Assembly: GCA_045643185.1 (NCBI GenBank)
Contig: JAZUKH010000205.1
Location: 1 to 10,675 of the forward strand
Length of the DNA: 10,675 nucleotides
Direction of reading: 5' to 3'
DNA from: RGIG464 sp045643185
Lineage (GTDB): Bacteria > Myxococcota_A > Bradymonadia > UBA4248
Part shown: positions 6,932-10,675 of the stretch, one piece after another
How positions within the stretch are numbered: position 1 is the first letter of the stretch
How the letters are laid out: every line of letters begins with the position of its first letter
Made by a program: the position numbers and the translations under genes
Notes under the pieces: generated by a model
Database searches by the model: none
What the model was told of the DNA's origin: nothing
The model's input: the letters and a program-made list of their open reading frames with translations, nothing else

Positions 6932-7147
6932 CTAGCTGAACAGAAGAACGCCGATGCGCAGTAGGACGCAGGCGCAAAAGAAGACCAGGCCGCCACGCGC
7001 GACCCAGGCAAAATCGTCGCTAGGGGCGGAACCTGTTTTGGGCGCATTCTGAGCTATGGGAAACATGGCATTCGAGGCGTCGTATTTGTCACGGATCTGT
7101 TGCGCGTATTGGCGCTGTTTGCGAAGTTTTTGAAGCAATAAATTCAT
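6932..7147 (-). CDS. Small single-span membrane protein of unknown function
   Basis: I do not recognise this 71-residue protein. It starts with a basic amphipathic stretch (1-21, rich in Lys, Arg and Gln), continues through a polar Ala/Pro/Ser linker (about 22-46), and ends in one hydrophobic span (about 48-71) that reaches the C-terminus. This suggests a C-tail-anchored or single-pass inner-membrane protein with its N-terminus in the cytoplasm. The start at 7147 is supported by GGAGG (complement of 7153-7157) five bases upstream; an upstream in-frame ATG at 7168 would run through the ribosome site. It lies between the fused electron-transfer flavoprotein and the asparaginase operon, all on the - strand. 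It has 115 bases on its upstream side and 172 on its downstream side, so it need not share a transcript with either. Confidence 0.6.
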   Translation of the reverse strand: MNLLLQKLRKQRQYAQQIRDKYDASNAMFPIAQNAPKTGSAPSDDFAWVARGGLVFFCACVLLRIGVLLFS

Positions 7148-7167
7148 CGTGACCTCCCAGATAGGCA

Positions 7168-7191
7168 CGTCCTGGTCGATTCACCAGGACG
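7168..7191. repeat. Perfect hairpin upstream of the small membrane gene
   Basis: CGTCCTGGT (7168-7176) and ACCAGGACG (7183-7191) are perfect complements with a six-base loop. No T run follows on either strand. It lies 10 bases upstream of the ribosome site of the gene starting at 7147, so it would be part of its leader. Confidence 0.6.
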
Positions 7192-7193
7192 CG

Positions 7194-7202
7194 TGTGGAT
7201 AA
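7194..7202 (-). promoter_or_regulatory. Perfect single DnaA-box-like site
   Basis: TTATCCACA occurs on the - strand (complement of 7194-7202), an exact match to the consensus DnaA box. I found only this one copy nearby, so it is at most a regulatory or titration site, or chance. Confidence 0.35.
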
Positions 7203-7262
7203 CATCACGATATATATTGCCTCGCCCTTGAAAAACGTGACCGATTTTTGAAAAAAAACGAA

Positions 7263-8924
7263 TCAGAGGCGCTGAATGATTTCGTAGACGTCAGCGATGA
7301 CGCCTAAATGCGCGTATTCAAAGATCGGTGCATTTTTGTCGGTGTTGATCGCCAAAATACGTGGGGCGTTTCGAATGCCGGCTACGTGTTGAATGGCGCC
7401 AGAAATGCCGAAAGCGACGTATAGGTTGGGGGAAACTGAGTGACCGGTCAGACCGATCTGGTGAGAGTGATCAACCATGGCCATGTCGACGATGAGGCGT
7501 GAGGCGCCAATGACCGCGTTGTATTTTTGGGCAAGTTCGGCGATCTTTGCGACGTAGCCGGAGGCACCACGTCCAACAGAAAAGACGAGTTTGGCGTCTT
7601 CGAGCGACTGAATGGCGTCATCCTGAATGAATTGTTTGAGCTTCGGCACGTGAAACGGCGAAAAAGTGAGGTTGGCAGCGACACTTTGTACGAACATGAG
7701 TGGATTGGTATCGGCGAGTGTCGCGCAAAACGGTGAGGCAGGGAGCGAGATCTGTTCAGAAAAACGCCCGGCGCAGATATAACGTTCGAGGTTAGCGTAC
7801 AGGCCGGTTATGAATGGAATGTGGGCAGAAGCTGCCAGTTCGGCCATGACCTGAAGTTCGAGCGGGGCATGGGCTGATAATATAGCCGCGATGTTAAAGC
7901 GTCGGATGGATCGTGCAATGGCTTCGGCGATCTGTGGCGCCGGTGTTTTTTCGTCGACAAAGTCGAGCGAGATATTTGTGTTACAGCCTGGCAAACCGAC
8001 TGTGATGACGTTGACGTCCCAAGCTCGTATGATCTGCTTGATCTGTTTGCGTCGGACGGCGTTGATTTCCTGAAATGTAATAAACACGATGACTGGGGCA
8101 TCCTGCTGTGTCCTGGCCAATTCCAGTCCTGAGTTACCGAGCGTGGAAATGTTGGCGTCGCGTTCAACCATGGGCTTTTGCATCGCTGCAAACTGGGCGT
8201 TTTTGATGACCTGGACGGCTTCTTCAACACAGATGAACTGGCAGCGGTTCTCGGATTTGTGTGCCTCACAAATGAAGTTGGTCGAATAGTCCCATTTTTC
8301 GAGCGACAGATTCAGATTATTGACCGAAATGATGGGTTTGCGTTTGGCTTTGACGATGTTTGGCAACGAGGGAAATCGTGGTACGGCAAGGCGCAGGTCG
8401 GTCGTGATGACGGCGGGTGTTTTGACCTCGTAAATTGGTGTGCCATAGTCGCTTTCGCAGGCAACTTCGACTGTGTTGGGCGCGATTGGCGTGATCTTTT
8501 GGGCTGAACAGACACAGGGACAGCCGACAGCCTGGGCGAGTCGCTGGCCGACTTGGCTCATTTCAAAATTGACGTTGGTTCGACCACAGATAAAAAGTGT
8601 GTCTTTAACATCGTCGCCGCAGGCTTTTACGGCTTCACGCACAACGATGCCGGGCGAGAGCAGATTGTCGGGGCGTTCCGCAAGAATCGCGCGCGATGCA
8701 CCAATTGCAAGGGCTTTGTGGATCAAGGTCTTGTCAGCATTCAGGCTGAATACCGTCACTTCTTCAGCGGCTCCTTGTTCCATTAAATGAACAGCTGCTT
8801 CGACGCCGATCAGGTCAAAATCATTGATCAAACGTGTCGACGCGTCACAGACGATCTCGTCGTTTTTGGCGTAGATCTTTTCTTCCGGGTTTTGGGCACA
8901 GCCCACGAGAACGAAGATTTTCAC
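7263..8924 (-). CDS. Single-chain electron-transfer flavoprotein (EtfB-EtfA fusion)
   Basis: Electron-transfer flavoproteins carry electrons between acyl-CoA or other dehydrogenases and the quinone pool, normally as an alpha-beta heterodimer. Here both halves lie in one 553-residue chain. Residues 1-198 are beta-like: KIFVLV start, LINDFDLIGVEAA, SQVGQRLA near 123-130, and DLRLAVPRFPSLPNIVKAKRK (176-196). After a linker, about 276-553 are alpha-like with a complete FAD site: GRG (451-453), GASR (473-476), TGHSVSP (493-499), GISGAIQH (506-513) and NTDKNAPIF (527-535). The beta loop that binds AMP or a second FAD usually reads like GKQAIDGDTGQVG. Here it is GRTNVNFEMSQVG, so cofactor binding there may differ. 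I placed the start at GTG 8924 because it restores the family N-terminus. No Shine-Dalgarno is visible; an upstream in-frame GTG at 8999 would add 25 residues. No dehydrogenase or quinone oxidoreductase gene adjoins it. Confidence 0.9.
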   Translation of the reverse strand: MKIFVLVGCAQNPEEKIYAKNDEIVCDASTRLINDFDLIGVEAAVHLMEQGAAEEVTVFSLNADKTLIHKALAIGASRAILAERPDNLLSPGIVVREAVKACGDDVKDTLFICGRTNVNFEMSQVGQRLAQAVGCPCVCSAQKITPIAPNTVEVACESDYGTPIYEVKTPAVITTDLRLAVPRFPSLPNIVKAKRKPIISVNNLNLSLEKWDYSTNFICEAHKSENRCQFICVEEAVQVIKNAQFAAMQKPMVERDANISTLGNSGLELARTQQDAPVIVFITFQEINAVRRKQIKQIIRAWDVNVITVGLPGCNTNISLDFVDEKTPAPQIAEAIARSIRRFNIAAILSAHAPLELQVMAELAASAHIPFITGLYANLERYICAGRFSEQISLPASPFCATLADTNPLMFVQSVAANLTFSPFHVPKLKQFIQDDAIQSLEDAKLVFSVGRGASGYVAKIAELAQKYNAVIGASRLIVDMAMVDHSHQIGLTGHSVSPNLYVAFGISGAIQHVAGIRNAPRILAINTDKNAPIFEYAHLGVIADVYEIIQRL

Positions 8925-9015
8925 GATGATTTTTTTTTGGGAAAATGCAAAACGCGTTGAGGCCAATAAATTTGGTGCCACAAAATGGCTCCATTTCACG
9001 AATTCGTTACATGCG

Positions 9016-9043
9016 TTTATAACACAGCCTTGCTGGATTCAAA
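9016..9043 (-). promoter_or_regulatory. Candidate promoter for the fused flavoprotein gene
   Basis: On the - strand, TTTGAA (complement of 9038-9043) and TATAAA (complement of 9016-9021) are 16 bases apart. The leader to the GTG at 8924 would be about 85 bases. If this is the true promoter, the alternative GTG at 8999 would have a very short leader. Confidence 0.45.
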
Positions 9044-9191
9044 GAGTCTGGAGAGTTCAGGAACTCCGGCGCGTTCAAGTGTGAGAATGCACAAAAAAAT
9101 GTGAACGAAGCAGCGTAACATCTTATTCATTGATATAGCATAAAACCGAAAACGTTTTATCTGAGTCTGAAAAACTGAAAACAAAAAACAA

Positions 9192-9221
9192 TTGGAATAA
9201 GTATGAAAATTGGCCTAAAAA
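9192..9221 (+). promoter_or_regulatory. Tentative promoter for the Cys-module lipoprotein gene
   Basis: TTGGAA (9192-9197) and TAAAAA (9216-9221) are 18 bases apart, upstream of the + strand lipoprotein gene. The -10 is poor. The region 9044-9298 between the divergent genes also holds a 7-bp hairpin (ATAAAAC 9140-9146 with GTTTTAT 9154-9160) and three GTGTNAC copies at 9241-9279. No further gene is visible. Confidence 0.3.
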
Positions 9222-9298
9222 TCGCTTGAATTATTGCCTTGTGTGACGAACTGTGTCACTGTAGAAACAAGTGTGTTACTCATCCAATGGAGGATATT

Positions 9299-10408
9299 AT
9301 GAATACGAAACGATTTGCACTTTGTTTAATGGCTCTTTCCGCATTGACGGTAGCTTGTCACGATGATCATGACTCCTATCGCAGCGATCGTGACGATCGT
9401 CCTGCTTGGGAGGATGGACGTCATCAGGGTGACCATAGCTCGACGAGCGGTGGCGCTTGCGGTGACGTGACTGACGTTGGTTATTGCGAGAATGGCTCGG
9501 TCTTTTATTGCGAAGATGAGCAGATCTACACCGACGATTGCGCGAGCCACGGTTTGGGTTGTGGCATCGTGAATGGTGAAAGTGGCTTCAACTATTACGA
9601 CTGCGTCGACAAGACAGCGTGTGGCAATCTGGACGATGTCGGCGAATGCGACAGCGTCACGAATATCCTTCGTTATTGCGACTACTCGGTGGACGCTTAC
9701 AAAGTGGCGTCGGTCGATTGCGCGAAAGAAGGCAAAGTTTGCGGCACGGTCAAAGGCAACAACGGCGACTACTTCGATTGCGTAGATAAGTCGGTGGCTG
9801 GTGGCGATGACAAGCCTGGTACTGGCGACAAACCTGGTTCCGGCGACAAACCTGGATCCGGCGACAAACCTGGATCCGGTGATCAGCCTGGTACTGGCGA
9901 CAAACCTGGATCCGGTGATCAGCCTGGTACTGGCGACAAACCTGGTTCCGGCGATCAGCCTGGCTCCGGCGACAAACCTGGATCCGGTGATCAGCCTGGT
10001 TCTGGCGACAAACCTGGATCCGGTGATCAGCCTGGTTCTGGCGACAAACCTGTGATCAGTGCCATGACGTGTGACGATATTGGTTCGCGTGGCGTTTGTA
10101 TCGACAATGTTGCGTTCTGGTGTGGCAGTGAAGGCTCTACGAAAATTGAGAGCCAGGACTGTGGCGACGACATTTGTGCCCTGAACTCGGCTGTTGGCTA
10201 TATGTGCTTCAAACCCTGTGGCGACGTTTCGATGGCGGGGGAATGCGATGCTAGTGGCAACGTGAGGTATTGCGGCGACACCACGGATGGTGATGGCAAG
10301 TCAGTCAAAGTTTTGAGCGACATTCAATGCAATGAGAATCAGGTTTGTGGCGTTGATGAAAGTGACGGCGCCAATAAGGGATTCTACGCGTGTTTAGATA
10401 AGAAGTAG
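9299..10408 (+). CDS. Lipoprotein with four six-Cys modules and a hexapeptide-repeat linker
   Basis: I know no named family for this 369-residue protein. It starts with a lipoprotein signal peptide ending in LTVAC, with Cys20 as the predicted lipidated residue, then an Asp/His-rich stretch (21-46). Four related modules follow, each with six Cys. They fit a pattern of C-G-D-V, G-x-C, Y/W-C, D-C, a fifth Cys, then Y-x-C near the module end. Cys positions are 54, 63, 71, 81, 88, 102; then 108, 117, 127, 141, 148, 161; then 258, 267, 275, 288, 293, 303; then 307, 316, 325, 344, 350, 365. The even number suggests three disulfides per module. Modules 2 and 3 are separated by 13 copies of D-K/Q-P-G-S/T-G (171-248). 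GGAGG at 9289-9293 fixes the start at 9299. A surface-exposed lipoprotein is likely; the ligand is unknown. Confidence 0.88.
   Translation: MNTKRFALCLMALSALTVACHDDHDSYRSDRDDRPAWEDGRHQGDHSSTSGGACGDVTDVGYCENGSVFYCEDEQIYTDDCASHGLGCGIVNGESGFNYYDCVDKTACGNLDDVGECDSVTNILRYCDYSVDAYKVASVDCAKEGKVCGTVKGNNGDYFDCVDKSVAGGDDKPGTGDKPGSGDKPGSGDKPGSGDQPGTGDKPGSGDQPGTGDKPGSGDQPGSGDKPGSGDQPGSGDKPGSGDQPGSGDKPVISAMTCDDIGSRGVCIDNVAFWCGSEGSTKIESQDCGDDICALNSAVGYMCFKPCGDVSMAGECDASGNVRYCGDTTDGDGKSVKVLSDIQCNENQVCGVDESDGANKGFYACLDKK
9809..10042 (+). repeat. 18-bp tandem repeat, 13 copies, within the lipoprotein gene
   Basis: Thirteen in-frame copies of an 18-base unit encode D-K/Q-P-G-S/T-G. The first four copies are of the K type. 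From copy 4 on, K and Q copies alternate, which makes a 36-base higher-order unit. Synonymous differences between copies (TCC, TCT and ACT; GGT and GGC) show both old divergence and recent duplication. It encodes a flexible, charged Pro/Gly spacer and could change length by slippage or recombination. Confidence 0.95.
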
Positions 10409-10422
10409 GTTTTAGGGTTTTG

Positions 10423-10480
10423 CGCCGCGACTTTTTTGAAGGCTTTGTCTTCGAGGGGGTCGCGGCGTATTTTCGTTTTT
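10423..10480 (+). terminator. Terminator after the lipoprotein gene
   Basis: CGCCGCGAC (10423-10431) pairs perfectly with GTCGCGGCG (10459-10467). The 27-base interior has its own small stem (TTGAAG with CTTCGA). ATTTTCGTTTTTT follows. Confidence 0.7.
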
Positions 10481-10481
10481 T

Positions 10482-10505
10482 GGCCCGGCGTGGTTTTGCC
10501 GGGCC
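10482..10505. repeat. GC-rich hairpin downstream of the terminator
   Basis: GGCCCGGC (10482-10489) pairs with GCCGGGCC (10498-10505) across an eight-base loop. No T run follows on either strand. It may back up the preceding terminator or mark the edge of the mobile element. From 10506 to 10627 no gene is visible. Confidence 0.5.
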
Positions 10506-10573
10506 ATAAAAGCGAAGATAGCCGCGCAGGGGGAGACGGCAGATTATCGTTTCAAATGCATAAAATGAAGAAA

Positions 10574-10635
10574 GACCGCATCAATCCGGTGTATGATGAT
10601 TTGAACAGCTACTCATACGGAGGTTTGATGCGATC
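10574..10635 (+). repeat. Inverted repeat covering the transposase start
   Basis: The arms 10574-10587 and 10622-10635 pair at 12 of 14 positions, with an unbroken core CGCATCAA/TTGATGCG. The 3' arm includes the end of the GGAGG site and the ATG at 10628, so the folded RNA would hide the start. Confidence 0.6.
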
Positions 10636-10675
10636 ATTTACCCATTTTACTTTAAACGAACGAGAAGTGCTACAC
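10628..10675 (+). CDS. Start of a probable IS30-type transposase, cut by the window end
   Basis: Only 16 codons are visible, reading MRSFTHFTLNEREVLH. The pattern F-T-H-F-T-L-x-E-R-x-x-L/I resembles the N-terminus of IS30-family transposases, where a helix-turn-helix DNA-binding domain begins with a T-x-L-T-x-E-E-R-like box. GGAGG at 10619-10623 lies four bases before the ATG. If correct, an insertion sequence begins between the lipoprotein terminator and this point; I cannot identify its terminal inverted repeat. With so few residues another HTH protein remains possible. Confidence 0.45.
   Translation, partial: MRSFTHFTLNEREVLH

Noticed and set aside
7194..7202. Replication origin suggested by a perfect DnaA box
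   Set aside because: There is one box only, with no cluster and no dnaA, dnaN or rpmH nearby.
9239..9298. N-terminal extension of the lipoprotein from TTG 9239
   Set aside because: It would place 20 Cys/His-rich residues before the signal peptide. GGAGG clearly serves the ATG at 9299.
9809..10042. CRISPR-like array
   Set aside because: The repeats are directly adjacent, 18 bases, in frame and without spacers; they encode protein.
9801..10055. 84-codon frame of repeated LATNLDP units inside the lipoprotein gene
   Set aside because: It is the shadow of the 18-bp tandem repeat in another frame, with no ribosome site.

Overview
The window looks like a bacterial chromosome segment, most plausibly from the former Deltaproteobacteria (Myxococcota/Bradymonadales-like). 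This is an inference from the Cys-module lipoprotein with a low-complexity linker, the style of the housekeeping proteins and moderate GC with AT-rich islands. No taxonomic marker is complete, because the only RNA gene is truncated by the window edge.

Left part (1-4021, + strand): the 3' part of a tRNA-Ile(GAT) with its terminator, then three separately spaced housekeeping genes. These are frr (ribosome recycling factor, own promoter and terminator), def (peptide deformylase) and lnt (apolipoprotein N-acyltransferase). Two carry oddities: the deformylase has HEYRH where HExDH is expected, and Lnt has about 130 extra residues between its catalytic Glu and Lys.

Middle part (4181-8924, - strand): read in the direction of transcription, it holds a one-chain electron-transfer flavoprotein (EtfB-like then EtfA-like domains), a 71-residue single-span membrane protein, a type I L-asparaginase, a secreted trypsin/HtrA-fold-like protein whose three catalytic positions all appear replaced, and an isolated AT-rich SUKH-3-type immunity protein. 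The asparaginase and the protease-like gene are two bases apart and surely form one transcript. The SUKH gene is compositionally foreign and has no toxin partner in view.

Right part (8925-10675): a divergent intergenic region, then a + strand lipoprotein with four six-cysteine modules split two and two by a hexapeptide (18-bp) tandem repeat. Two hairpins follow, and at the edge lie the first codons of what looks like an IS30-type transposase, whose start can be folded into an inverted repeat.

The genes do not form one evident pathway. Lnt would acylate the N-terminus of lipoproteins such as the one at 9299-10408, and RRF and deformylase both serve translation. I see no complete defence or novel multi-gene system. 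The best leads are the pseudo-protease coupled to asparaginase, the Cys-module lipoprotein, the orphan SUKH gene with the strong inverted repeat beside it, and the enlarged Lnt.
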